Below, in pieces: positions 53,849 through 61,884 of a DNA stretch of 64,000 nt. This stretch comes from Rhodoferax sp. PAMC 29310 (lineage in GTDB: Bacteria; Pseudomonadota; Gammaproteobacteria; Burkholderiales; Burkholderiaceae_C): contig NZ_CP072852.1 of the NCBI RefSeq assembly GCF_017948265.1, positions 186,001-250,000 on the forward strand. Reading direction: 5' to 3'. The notes beneath the pieces were generated by a model. That model worked only from the letters and a program-made list of their open reading frames with translations. It had not been told where the DNA came from and did no database searches. Both the position numbers and the translations under genes were made by a program. Each line of letters begins with the position of its first letter. Positions within the stretch are counted from its first letter, which is position 1.

Positions 53849-54850
53849 TCAGTTCACCAGCACCGTCATGCCTGGGCGGGCACCGGCAATGGGGGTGATG
53901 GGGCGGGCGCGCACCTCAAACGTGCGCGCATCAAAACCCTGGCCAGCGCGAGTGGCTCGCCAGGTGGCAAAGTCCGGCAACACGCCGATAAAAAATACCT
54001 TGAAACGCGCCGTCGTTGCGCCGGTTTCAGTCGATGGACTCAGCGCAGGCAGGCGGGCGTCAAACTCGGTGCCCACGGCAAAGCGTTGAAGCTTGTCTTC
54101 ACGCACGTTCAGCACCACCCACTGGTCTTGCAGGTCCACCACACTGACCACAGCGATGCCCTGCGGCGAGAGTTCACCCACTTTGGCCAGCACCTTGGCC
54201 ACTTCGCCTGCGACGGGGCTGGTGAGTTGGGTCTCGGCTTGCGCGGCTTGGACTTCAGCGACGACGCCGGCGACCTGACGCACTTGTGCGTTGGCAGCGG
54301 CCTTGTCCTCGGGGCGGGCGCCAGCACGAGTCATGTCGTATTGGGCCTGGGCGGCGGTGGCTCCATCGCGGGCCGCCTTGAAGTTGGCGTCGGCTTCGTC
54401 ACGTTTTTGGGCTGCAATCAGCCCCTCTTTGGCCAAGCCGTCTACCCGCTTGAGCGAAATTGCCGCCAAGTCAGCGGCGGTCTGGGCGCGTTGCCAGTTC
54501 ATCTTGGCCATCTGGACTTCTTGCTCACGCGCACCGTGCGCAGCTTTACTGGCAATGGCCTGTGCGGCTTCATGGGCGGCAGTGGCTTGAGCCAGCTTGG
54601 CCCGCACTTCAGGGCTGTCCATGCGCATTAACAAGGTGCCCACCTTAATGTGGTCGCCTTCCTTCACCAGAATTTCGCCAATACGGCCCGAGATCTTGGG
54701 CGCAATGTCGGTTTCGTGTGCCTCCATCTGACCCTGAAAAAACTCGGGTTGGGGCTGGGTGGCCTGCCATAGGCCGTAGCCCAGTGCAGCGACGAAACCC
54801 AAGCCGGCAAGACTCAGGGCGATTGTTTTTAGGGTTGGTTTCATGGTCAT
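53849..54850 (-). CDS. HlyD-family periplasmic adaptor
   Basis: A membrane fusion protein of 333 residues joining inner-membrane exporter and TolC. One N-terminal membrane helix (about 9-28), a biotinyl-lipoyl-like half (ISGRIGEILVKEGDHIKVGT), an alpha-helical hairpin (about 85-190, rich in Ala and Gln), the second half (LTSPVAGEVAKVLAKVGELS) and a beta-barrel part. The start overlaps the TolC stop by 4 bases (ATGA), so it is co-transcribed. Confidence 0.92.
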   Translation of the reverse strand: MTMKPTLKTIALSLAGLGFVAALGYGLWQATQPQPEFFQGQMEAHETDIAPKISGRIGEILVKEGDHIKVGTLLMRMDSPEVRAKLAQATAAHEAAQAIASKAAHGAREQEVQMAKMNWQRAQTAADLAAISLKRVDGLAKEGLIAAQKRDEADANFKAARDGATAAQAQYDMTRAGARPEDKAAANAQVRQVAGVVAEVQAAQAETQLTSPVAGEVAKVLAKVGELSPQGIAVVSVVDLQDQWVVLNVREDKLQRFAVGTEFDARLPALSPSTETGATTARFKVFFIGVLPDFATWRATRAGQGFDARTFEVRARPITPIAGARPGMTVLVN

Positions 54851-56289
54851 GGCAGCGTGATGTCGGCGCGGGTAATGTAGGTTTGAAATTGGTCGGACAA
54901 GCCACAGCTTTCCAGCAGGCGGGCCAGCGCCAGCACGTAGTCATAGGCCGCCTGGGCGCGTTCGGTTTTGACTTTGGCCTGGTTGACTTCGGCGTCAATC
55001 AATTCCAGCGCGGTCCCCGTGCCCTCGCGCAGGGCCACGGTACGAAGGCGAAGCACCTCGGCGGCCAGCTCAGTTCCGGGTTGGGTGGCGCTGAACTGGC
55101 GCTGGCCATTGATCACGGCGCGCCAGTTTTTTTCGACCAGCAGGGCAATATCGCTGCGTGCCTGGGCATCGGTGTGCTCGGCTTGCTCAATGCGCTTTTG
55201 CGATGACGCGGCCATGGCATTGCGATCAATGGCGTCAAACAGGGTCCAGCGCACGCCAATGCCGGCTACCCAGTCGGCCGGGCCGGTTTGCAGTTCGCGC
55301 CGTCCAAACGCAAAAATTTGGGGTTTGCGCAGCGCCTCACCGCTTTCGTGCAACTGCTCGGCTTGGGCCTTGCGCGCTGCAACCTTCGCCAGGCCGGGAT
55401 GGCGGAGTTGAGATGCATCCACAAAATAAGAGAGGGGCTCTATGCCCTCGCTCAGCACAAACAGCGGGCTGCTGGCGCTGACAGGCGCTTGGGCCTTAAC
55501 GGTGCGTGCCAAGGCTGTAGCAGCCAATTCGGCGTCGTCATGGGCTTTGAGGGCATTGCGCCGTGCGTCTTCGAGCGCCACTTTGGTTTGCAACTGTTCC
55601 ATTCGAGAGATGACACCAGCGGCGAGCATTTTCCCGACGGCCGCGTCATGCTGGACGATGTCGTCCAGTGCGGCCTGACGCAGCCGGGCTGCTTGCTGCG
55701 CCAATTGGGCGCCGAAATAGCGTTGCACCAACAGCGTTGCCAATTCATGGGTGGTTTGGGCCGCGTCTGCTTGGGCTTCACTCACCTGGGCTTTGGCAAA
55801 CAGGCGCGCAGCGTCCGTGGCGCCGCCGACGTATATCGGCCAGACCGCGGACACGGACGCATTGCTGGCTGTGGACTGACGGTTGTAACTGTAGGTAGAC
55901 GGCAGTTGTGGCACTGACAGAGGAATGGGCAGGCTTTGAAGCGGAATCGGCAGCTGCTGCTCCAACTGGTTGATGCGCTGGTTCACGCTGTCCAGATTCA
56001 CTGCCAGTGTGGCGTTGTAGGCAAAGGCGTTGGCCGACATGCTGACGGTGGGGCCGCCCATACCCTGTAGCCCCTGCACCTGAAACACTTTACTTTGCAC
56101 GGCCGCGTCGGCGGCGGCAAGTTTGTCAGAGTCGGTTTGCAGGCGCTGCCAGGCGGTCTCAAAGGTCATGGGCTGCGCCATGGTGCTGAGCGAGAGCACA
56201 GTCAGCAGGCTGAAGGCACTGAGGCTTAGTGGCAGGCGATGGAGTGACATAGAGGCGGTACGGTTTGGATTTGAAAGTGGTTGATTCAT
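54847..56289 (-). CDS. TolC-family outer membrane efflux protein
   Basis: Two TolC-type repeats, with long helices such as QAARLRQAALDDIVQHDAAVG and the C-terminal ELIDAEVNQAKVKTERAQAAYDY. About 480 residues from ATG 56289, or 467 from ATG 56250, which begins the clear signal peptide (MSLHRLPLSLSAFSLLTVLS). Neither has a good ribosome site. It heads the efflux operon TolC-HlyD-permease-permease and is divergent from the TetR gene. Two operators overlap its promoter: TTGACA of operator 2 serves as -35 and operator 1 spans the expected transcription start. Confidence 0.9.
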   Translation of the reverse strand: MNQPLSNPNRTASMSLHRLPLSLSAFSLLTVLSLSTMAQPMTFETAWQRLQTDSDKLAAADAAVQSKVFQVQGLQGMGGPTVSMSANAFAYNATLAVNLDSVNQRINQLEQQLPIPLQSLPIPLSVPQLPSTYSYNRQSTASNASVSAVWPIYVGGATDAARLFAKAQVSEAQADAAQTTHELATLLVQRYFGAQLAQQAARLRQAALDDIVQHDAAVGKMLAAGVISRMEQLQTKVALEDARRNALKAHDDAELAATALARTVKAQAPVSASSPLFVLSEGIEPLSYFVDASQLRHPGLAKVAARKAQAEQLHESGEALRKPQIFAFGRRELQTGPADWVAGIGVRWTLFDAIDRNAMAASSQKRIEQAEHTDAQARSDIALLVEKNWRAVINGQRQFSATQPGTELAAEVLRLRTVALREGTGTALELIDAEVNQAKVKTERAQAAYDYVLALARLLESCGLSDQFQTYITRADITLP

Positions 56290-56290
56290 A

Positions 56291-56312
56291 ATTGGTACTG
56301 TTTCGTACCAAT
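56291..56312. promoter_or_regulatory. TetR operator 1
   Basis: ATTGGTAC-TGTTTC-GTACCAAT, a perfect 8-bp inverted repeat with a 6-base spacer. It spans the expected start of efflux-operon transcription. The pattern matches operator 2, so the same regulator should bind both. Confidence 0.8.
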
Positions 56313-56337
56313 GCGGTTGAATGATCGAATAAAATTG

Positions 56338-56355
56338 TGGTACTGTCAAGTACCA
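56338..56355. promoter_or_regulatory. TetR operator 2
   Basis: TGGTAC-TGTCAA-GTACCA, the same half-sites and spacer length. The complement of TGTCAA is TTGACA, a consensus -35 for the efflux operon; GATCAT lies 17 bases further as a -10. It is 20 bases upstream of the TetR start, so autoregulation is expected. Confidence 0.8.
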
Positions 56356-56375
56356 ATTTCTACATAGAGTGTTTT

Positions 56376-56999
56376 ATGAACAACAACACACCCTTCAACC
56401 CCGGCTTGAACGATTCAGCCGTGTCTTGGCCCGAGACCAGCGAAGCGCGCCTGCGTTTGTTGGAAGGGATGGCCAAAGCCGTGACGGACAAGGGGTACGC
56501 CAACACCACCATTGCCGACATCGTGCGAGAGGCTGGCGTCTCAAGGCGAACGTTTTATGAGCAATTCACCACCAAAGCCGATTGCCTGGTTGCCTCGTAT
56601 GAGGCGGCCAGCCGGCATGCGCTGACAGCCTTGCAGGCGTCAATTGACCCGGCACGCAGCTGGCCAACCCAGGTCACCCAGGCCATGACGGCTTACCTGG
56701 AATGTCTGGCGAGCAATCCGGTGCTGATGCGCACCCTGTTCGTGGAAATTCTGGGTCTGGGAACCATCGGCATGCAGGCACGCCGCCGGGTGAACCGTGA
56801 AATTGCCGATTTCATGTGTGAGGTGATCAATGGCCGCGAGGGACGCATTGTGCTGCCGCCCGACATGGCCATGGCCGTCGTGGGTGGGGTGAATGAGTTG
56901 GTGCTTCAAGCGTTTGAGCAAGATCGCCTGCATGACATGGCCCCCATTGCCGAGACCGCCAGTACTTTGATTCGGGCCGTCGTCGCGTTTCCGAAGTGA
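56376..56999 (+). CDS. TetR-family repressor
   Basis: 207 residues from ATG 56376 (MNNNTPFNPGLNDSAVSWPE); an earlier GTG at 56337 would lie in operator 2. The HTH is at about 40-75 (ANTTIADIVREAGVSRRTFYEQF). The C-terminal ligand domain (about 85-205) has no family hint of the inducer. It is divergent from the TolC-HlyD-permease operon and likely represses it and itself through the two matching operators. Confidence 0.93.
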   Translation: MNNNTPFNPGLNDSAVSWPETSEARLRLLEGMAKAVTDKGYANTTIADIVREAGVSRRTFYEQFTTKADCLVASYEAASRHALTALQASIDPARSWPTQVTQAMTAYLECLASNPVLMRTLFVEILGLGTIGMQARRRVNREIADFMCEVINGREGRIVLPPDMAMAVVGGVNELVLQAFEQDRLHDMAPIAETASTLIRAVVAFPK

Positions 57000-57014
57000 A
57001 AGTTGTAGAAAAAG

Positions 57015-57060
57015 ACCCGTAGCCCCCGTGAAATAAGCCTGAAACGCTATCAATTTTAAA
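57015..57060 (+). repeat. Dispersed AGCTAT-type repeat, copy 12
   Basis: CCCGTAGCCCCCGTGAAATA, AGCCTGAAACGCTATCAATT, TTAAAG. It lies between the TetR gene and the hppA terminator. Confidence 0.7.
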
Positions 57061-57062
57061 GT

Positions 57063-57086
57063 AAAAAACCCGCCGAAGCGGGTTTG
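57063..57086 (-). terminator. Rho-independent terminator of hppA
   Basis: AACCCGC-4 nt-GCGGGTT (57067-57084), followed on the minus strand by TTTTTTAC. It lies 24 bases past the hppA stop. Confidence 0.9.
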
Positions 57087-57109
57087 GTTTTGGTTGGCAG
57101 ACCTAAGGC

Positions 57110-59179
57110 TTAGCCGCCGTGAATTTTCATCATCAAGGGCACGATCAGCAACGCCACAATGTTGATGATCTTGATCAAGGGGTTGATGGCCGGGCCGGCC
57201 GTGTCTTTGTAGGGGTCGCCCACGGTGTCGCCGGTAACGGCCGCTTTGTGCGTCTCGGACCCTTTGCCGCCGTGGTTGCCGTCTTCAATGTACTTCTTGG
57301 CGTTGTCCCAGGCACCGCCGCCGGTGCACATTGAAATGGCCACAAACAAGCCGGTCACGATGGTGCCCATCAGCAAGCCACCCAGGGCTGCTGGGCCCAA
57401 CACCAGTCCCACCACAATGGGAACTACCACAGGCAGCAGCGACGGAATCATCATTTCGCGAATGGCGGCGGTGGTCAGCATGTCCACCGCTTTGCCGTAC
57501 TCGGGCTTGGCCGTGCCTTCCATGATGCCGGGAATCTCCCGGAACTGACGGCGTACTTCCACCACCACGCTGCCCGCAGCGCGGCCCACAGCCTCCATCG
57601 CCATGGCGCCAAACAGGTAGGGAATCAGGCCGCCAATGAACAAGCCAATGATGACCATCGGGTTGCTCAAGTCGAAGCTGATGACCTTGCCGTAGGCTTC
57701 CAGTTTGTGCGTGTAATCAGCAAACAGCACCAGTGCCGCCAAACCGGCTGACCCAATGGCATAGCCCTTGGTCACCGCCTTGGTGGTGTTGCCCACCGCG
57801 TCCAGCGGGTCGGTGATGTCACGCACGCTGGCAGGCATTTCGGCCATTTCAGCAATGCCACCGGCGTTGTCGGTAATGGGGCCATAAGCGTCCAGCGCCA
57901 CCACAATGCCGGCCATGCTCAGCATGGAGGTTGCTGCAATGGCAATGCCATACAGGCCCGCCAAGGTGTAAGCCGTCCAGATGGCCATGCACACAAAAAT
58001 CACGGGCCAAGCCGTGGAGCGCATGGAAACGCCCAAGCCCGCAATGATGTTGGTGCCGTGCCCGGTGGTAGACGCCTGGGCAATGTGCTTCACCGGCGGG
58101 TACTGCGTGCCGGTGTAGTACTCGGTAATCCAAACCAAGGCAGCGGTCAGCACCAGGCCCACGGCACAGGCGCCAAACAGGCGCATCTGGCTGCCGGTGG
58201 CGGTGATGGAGTTGTCGGGCATCAGCCACATGGTCACAAACAGAAAGGCCACCAGTGACAAGCCACCGGCCACGGCCAAGCCTTTGTAAAGCGCGGGCAT
58301 CACGTTTTTCATGCCCGGAGTGGCTTTGACAAAGAAGCAGCCAATGATGGACGCCACGATGGACACCGCGCCCAGCGCCAGTGGGTATACCACGGCGGCC
58401 GTGCCAGCGCCGGTCACCATCAAGGCGCCCAGCACCATGGTCGCAATCAGCGTCACGGCGTAGGTCTCAAACAAGTCAGCGGCCATGCCGGCACAGTCGC
58501 CCACGTTGTCGCCCACGTTGTCGGCAATCACGGCCGGGTTGCGGGGGTCGTCTTCAGGAATACCTGCTTCCACCTTGCCCACCAAATCGGCGCCTACGTC
58601 AGCCCCCTTGGTGAAAATGCCACCGCCCAAACGGGCAAAGATAGAAATCAGTGACGAGCCAAACGCAAAACCAATCAGCGGATTGAGCAGCGTGGCCAAA
58701 TTCTTGTCGGGCGTGAAGTTTCCGTTGCCCACCAGAAACCAGTAGAACCCGGTGACGCCCAGCAGGCCCAGACCCACCACCAGCATGCCCGTGATGGCGC
58801 CGCCCCGAAACGCCACGTCCAGCGCGGGGCCAATGCCCTTGGTGGCGGCCTGCGCCGTGCGCACATTGGCCCGCACCGACACGTTCATGCCAATAAAGCC
58901 GCAAGCACCCGACAGCACTGCGCCTACGACAAAGCCGATGGCGCTGGTGGAATCCAGAAAAAGGCCAATGAGAATCGCCAGAACCGCACCCACCATGGCA
59001 ATGGTTTTGTACTGGCGGGCTAGGTAAGCGGCGGCGCCGGTTTGAATGGCCGCTGCAATTTCTTGCATCCGGTCATTGCCTGCGTCTTGAGAAAGAATCC
59101 AGCTTCGGGCCCAAACCCCGTAGCCCACAGCAATCAAGCCGCAGATAAGCGCCAAAATCAGCGCTGCGTTGCCTGTCAT
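57110..59179 (-). CDS. hppA: Membrane-bound proton-pumping pyrophosphatase
   Basis: Uses PPi hydrolysis to pump ions across the inner membrane. 689 residues from ATG 59179 with AAGGAG 8 bases upstream, about 16 helices. The PPi/Mg site is in [20 protein letters not shown] and [19 protein letters not shown]; the last acidic motif is [12 protein letters not shown]. The K+-specificity segment reads [16 protein letters not shown]: Lys replaces the Ala of K+-dependent types, so this is predicted to be the K+-independent H+-pumping class. An earlier start at 59302 is rejected. Confidence 0.96.
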   Translation of the reverse strand: MTGNAALILALICGLIAVGYGVWARSWILSQDAGNDRMQEIAAAIQTGAAAYLARQYKTIAMVGAVLAILIGLFLDSTSAIGFVVGAVLSGACGFIGMNVSVRANVRTAQAATKGIGPALDVAFRGGAITGMLVVGLGLLGVTGFYWFLVGNGNFTPDKNLATLLNPLIGFAFGSSLISIFARLGGGIFTKGADVGADLVGKVEAGIPEDDPRNPAVIADNVGDNVGDCAGMAADLFETYAVTLIATMVLGALMVTGAGTAAVVYPLALGAVSIVASIIGCFFVKATPGMKNVMPALYKGLAVAGGLSLVAFLFVTMWLMPDNSITATGSQMRLFGACAVGLVLTAALVWITEYYTGTQYPPVKHIAQASTTGHGTNIIAGLGVSMRSTAWPVIFVCMAIWTAYTLAGLYGIAIAATSMLSMAGIVVALDAYGPITDNAGGIAEMAEMPASVRDITDPLDAVGNTTKAVTKGYAIGSAGLAALVLFADYTHKLEAYGKVISFDLSNPMVIIGLFIGGLIPYLFGAMAMEAVGRAAGSVVVEVRRQFREIPGIMEGTAKPEYGKAVDMLTTAAIREMMIPSLLPVVVPIVVGLVLGPAALGGLLMGTIVTGLFVAISMCTGGGAWDNAKKYIEDGNHGGKGSETHKAAVTGDTVGDPYKDTAGPAINPLIKIINIVALLIVPLMMKIHGG

Positions 59180-59407
59180 AGGTGTCACTCCTTGTGTTGT
59201 CTCGCGAGGTGGTGGTGCAACGCTAGCGGCACCACCGCTGCGTTGCTTCCTCGCAAAAACATCAATGAACCCATGATGCAGGCGATTGGCCAACCGAATC
59301 ACTGTACCGTGAAAAGCGGCAAATCTTGTGACGAACAGGTGACGAAGGCGTCAATTCAGGGTTTATCCCGAGAGGACTGGGCGGGGATTCCCCGTGCTCA
59401 GAAAATC

Positions 59408-60097
59408 TTAGACGCCACCTTGGATTCCAATGGGAGTGAATTTTGGAAGGTCTACGGCTGCGCGCTTTGCGTGCCCAAGCAGCTTAGTTCGAAGCAAAAG
59501 AAAGGATTTTTCGTTGGTGATCGATCGGAGGTCCGAACGCAAGCGAACACGGTCATCCATCGAAATGTAGGGCGAGATGATCTCGATGGCTCGCTCGGAC
59601 CAATTAGAGGTTTCTCGTGTGTAGAGAATTTGCCAAGTGGTCAGCAGGAAGATAAAGGAAGCAGAAAGTGTAAATGGCAGAAGCTGCCGTAGTATTTTCC
59701 GACGAATCCGACCAATACCCTGAGAAATCGTTTCCAAACTCTCCACTGCAGTAGGTTTAGCGCCAGATTGATTTTTTTCGAGTGTGCCTACGTCGCGCCA
59801 TAGAGTGAACGTCAAGTAGAGTGGCCCAGCAATGAAAATGATCTCAATGAGACTGAATAGTGGAACTTGAAGTAGATCGGTGTGAAGCTTCCCAATATCT
59901 CGGTAGAGGTAGTCGACATAGCCGCCCCACAATGAAGAGATCAAAGTTAGCGTCATGTTGCCGACAGCGAGAAAAGCGTCCTTTAGAAAAAACTCCCACA
60001 ACCCACTTCCGAGGGCTCCCAAAAAAAGTGTTGTGACCACCGTTCGGGCAGTTCGCCCGGCCTTGCTTCCTTTTAGGATATCTATTGGTTGGTTCAT
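59408..60097 (-). CDS. Orphan membrane protein of unknown function
   Basis: 229 residues, starting MNQPIDILKGSKAGRTARTV. Three likely membrane segments: about 19-50 (VVTTLFLGALGSGLWEFFLK), 80-100 (LFSLIEIIFIAGPLYLTFTL) and 140-160 (LLPFTLSASFIFLLTTWQIL). The remaining ~65 residues are charged and probably cytoplasmic (MDDRVRLRSDLRSITNEKSF). I do not recognise a family. Its base composition is visibly AT-richer than its neighbours, suggesting transfer. It lies between hppA and ppa, both PPi enzymes, on the hppA strand but separated by 228 bases. No clear Shine-Dalgarno. Confidence 0.65.
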   Translation of the reverse strand: MNQPIDILKGSKAGRTARTVVTTLFLGALGSGLWEFFLKDAFLAVGNMTLTLISSLWGGYVDYLYRDIGKLHTDLLQVPLFSLIEIIFIAGPLYLTFTLWRDVGTLEKNQSGAKPTAVESLETISQGIGRIRRKILRQLLPFTLSASFIFLLTTWQILYTRETSNWSERAIEIISPYISMDDRVRLRSDLRSITNEKSFLLLRTKLLGHAKRAAVDLPKFTPIGIQGGV

Positions 60098-60420
60098 TTT
60101 CAGTGTGCGAACTAGCGTTGGACGTTTGGAGTAAAGAGAAGTCTGGAGTTGAATTATCGGTTTGAGCTAGGCGTATGAACGCGTCTCAATGACTATTTGC
60201 GTATGCAGTCTGACCTCGTGATCGGGATCTGCCCATCCCCTAATTGGGGGAGATCCCTTGAGGCAACTCACTTTCCCTTTCAAACTGCGCCGGCTTCAAC
60301 CTCCGCAGGCCCGTCAAATCTCTATCACGCACCCATTTGGAAGCCTGCCGTAAGTGAGGTCGGTAAAATCCGGGGTTAGCCCTTTACGGTCACCGACTTA
60401 ACTCAATCGAAAAAAGCACT
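60098..60420 (+). other. Noncoding region upstream of ppa, with a strong hairpin
   Basis: 323 bases. GGGATCT (60224-60230) pairs with AGATCCC (60251-60257), enclosing CCCC-5 nt-GGGG: a compact stem-loop 160 bases upstream of ppa, with no U-run. The rest has no convincing gene. A ppa promoter is expected but no clear boxes are seen. It is AT-richer near 60110-60200, like the orphan gene beside it. Confidence 0.5.
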
Positions 60421-60960
60421 ATGTCACTTGATAACGTCACCCCCGGAAAAAATGTTCCCGAGTCATTCAATGTGATCATCGAAATTCCGATGAACGCGGA
60501 TCCGGTGAAGTACGAAGTGGACAAGGCCACCAGCGCCATTTTTGTGGACCGCTTCATGAGCACGGCCATGCATTACCCCACCAACTACGGTTACGTGCCC
60601 AAGACCATTTCAGGTGACGGCGACCCGGTCGACGTGTTGGTGATCACCCCCGTGCCCTTGATTCCTGGCGTGGTGGTGACCTGCCGTGCCATCGGTATCT
60701 TGAAGATGACCGACGAAGCCGGTGAAGACGGCAAAGTGTTGGCGGTGCCCATCGACAAAATCTTGTCGATCTACTCCCACTGGAAGAAGCCGGAGGACAT
60801 GAACCCGATTCGTCTGAAGACGATTGCTCACTTCTTTGAGCACTACAAAGACCTGGAGCCAGGCAAGTGGGTCAAGGTTGAAGGCTGGGAAGGCCCAGAG
60901 TCAGCGCACAAAGAAATTCTGGACGGCATTGCCAATTACGAAAAAGACGCAAAGAAATAA
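60421..60960 (+). CDS. ppa: Inorganic pyrophosphatase, family I
   Basis: Soluble Mg-dependent enzyme hydrolysing PPi to two phosphates, keeping biosynthesis moving. 179 residues. The signature is [13 protein letters not shown]; others are [32 protein letters not shown] and [16 protein letters not shown] stretches. It is followed 54 bases later by a strong terminator, so it is monocistronic. It complements the membrane pyrophosphatase encoded 1.2 kb upstream on the other strand. Confidence 0.97.
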   Translation: MSLDNVTPGKNVPESFNVIIEIPMNADPVKYEVDKATSAIFVDRFMSTAMHYPTNYGYVPKTISGDGDPVDVLVITPVPLIPGVVVTCRAIGILKMTDEAGEDGKVLAVPIDKILSIYSHWKKPEDMNPIRLKTIAHFFEHYKDLEPGKWVKVEGWEGPESAHKEILDGIANYEKDAKK

Positions 60961-60972
60961 GAGGCTTTTGAT

Positions 60973-61014
60973 GCTTTAGCCCTTGCACACCCTGCGGGGC
61001 TAGCTATCAAAAAC
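60973..61014 (+). repeat. Dispersed AGCTAT-type repeat, copy 13
   Basis: GCTTTAGCCCTTGCACACCC, TGCGGGGCTAGCTATCAAAA. It lies directly after the ppa stop and before the terminator stem. Confidence 0.75.
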
Positions 61015-61053
61015 AAAGCGCCTGCGCGTGGCAACACGGCAGGCGCTTTTTTT
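61015..61053 (+). terminator. Rho-independent terminator of ppa
   Basis: GCGCCTGC (61018-61025) pairs with GCAGGCGC (61039-61046), followed by TTTTTTT. AAA before the stem extends it against the T-run, so it may also stop the convergent hydrolase gene. Confidence 0.93.
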
Positions 61054-61063
61054 GTGTCCGGCC

Positions 61064-61855
61064 TCAGCGATTGGGGTCGGGAAAGATCATGCCGTGCAAG
61101 CCGCGCTTGCGCTCGAACGGTTTCCATTGGCCCTCAGGCTGGGCCAGGCGGTCTGCCACGGCCCACCAGGTGCTGGGGTTCAGGCCCAGGCCCAAGTGGC
61201 TGGCAATCACTTCCAGATTTTCTGTTTTGCGGTTGGCGCGGCTGGGGGCTTGCATGCTGGCGGACCAGGCCACCACACCGTCAGTGCGCGAGAAGATGGA
61301 GGTGGTGGGCACAGGCGGCGCGGTGGGCAAGTCAAATTTGGCCACCTCTTGGTGAATGTCGCGCCCGCTGGTCAGCTCATAGAGCCGCCAAGCGTTGGTG
61401 CTCAGGTGTGAGCCTGAAAACGGCGTGCCCATGGTAATGACGCAGCGCACGCAGTCGGGCAGTTGTTTGGCCAGCTCGCGCGCGTAAACACCGCCCAGGC
61501 TCCAGCCAATGAGGCTGACCTTTTGGCCCGAAGCCTCAAACGTGTCTCTGACCTGCTGGATGGCGGCCGACAAAACACCGGCTCTGGGGCCAAAGTTGAA
61601 GCCCTGGTTCCAGCCGGACATGTCATAGCCCAGGTTATCCAAAAAGCCGCGCAAGGGCAGGGTGGAGCCGTCGCTGGCGGACAGGCCTGGGAACACAATG
61701 ATGGAGTGGCCGTCGCCCGCGGGCGCTTGGCTAAGCAGTGGCCAGGCGGGCACCACGGCGCCAAATTCCCAAAGTGCCCGAAATTCCATGGCCATCAGCC
61801 AGGGGCTGGGCGCCAGCGCCGGTTGGTCGGTCTTGCGTGAAAACTGGTCTGCCAT
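61064..61855 (-). CDS. Lipase-like alpha/beta hydrolase
   Basis: 263 residues. The nucleophile is in SLIGWSLGGVYARELA (GWSLGG, lipase box). It begins MADQFSRKTDQPALAPSPWL without a signal peptide, so it is cytoplasmic. HSIIVFPGLSASDGS forms the first strand and oxyanion region; the late histidine may be in EVIASHLGLG. Relatives act on triacylglycerol or short esters. It lies 29 bases after the WS/DGAT gene and is probably co-transcribed, suggesting a role in wax or triacylglycerol turnover. Confidence 0.82.
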   Translation of the reverse strand: MADQFSRKTDQPALAPSPWLMAMEFRALWEFGAVVPAWPLLSQAPAGDGHSIIVFPGLSASDGSTLPLRGFLDNLGYDMSGWNQGFNFGPRAGVLSAAIQQVRDTFEASGQKVSLIGWSLGGVYARELAKQLPDCVRCVITMGTPFSGSHLSTNAWRLYELTSGRDIHQEVAKFDLPTAPPVPTTSIFSRTDGVVAWSASMQAPSRANRKTENLEVIASHLGLGLNPSTWWAVADRLAQPEGQWKPFERKRGLHGMIFPDPNR

Positions 61856-61884
61856 GTTCTGTCTTCAGTCCGTCAAAGCGGTCG

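Noticed and set aside
53372..54631. A 419-codon plus-strand open frame
   Set aside because: It is antisense to the permease and HlyD genes, has no family features and reflects the high GC of the real genes.
57110..59302. Longer N-terminus for the membrane pyrophosphatase
   Set aside because: The 41 extra residues are not hydrophobic, lack family similarity, and the ATG at 59179 has an excellent ribosome site.
59042..59692. A 216-codon plus-strand open frame
   Set aside because: It is antisense to hppA and the orphan membrane gene and has no motif or ribosome site.
60197..60379. A 60-codon plus-strand frame before ppa
   Set aside because: It contains a strong hairpin and Pro/Ser-rich random-looking sequence; no ribosome site.
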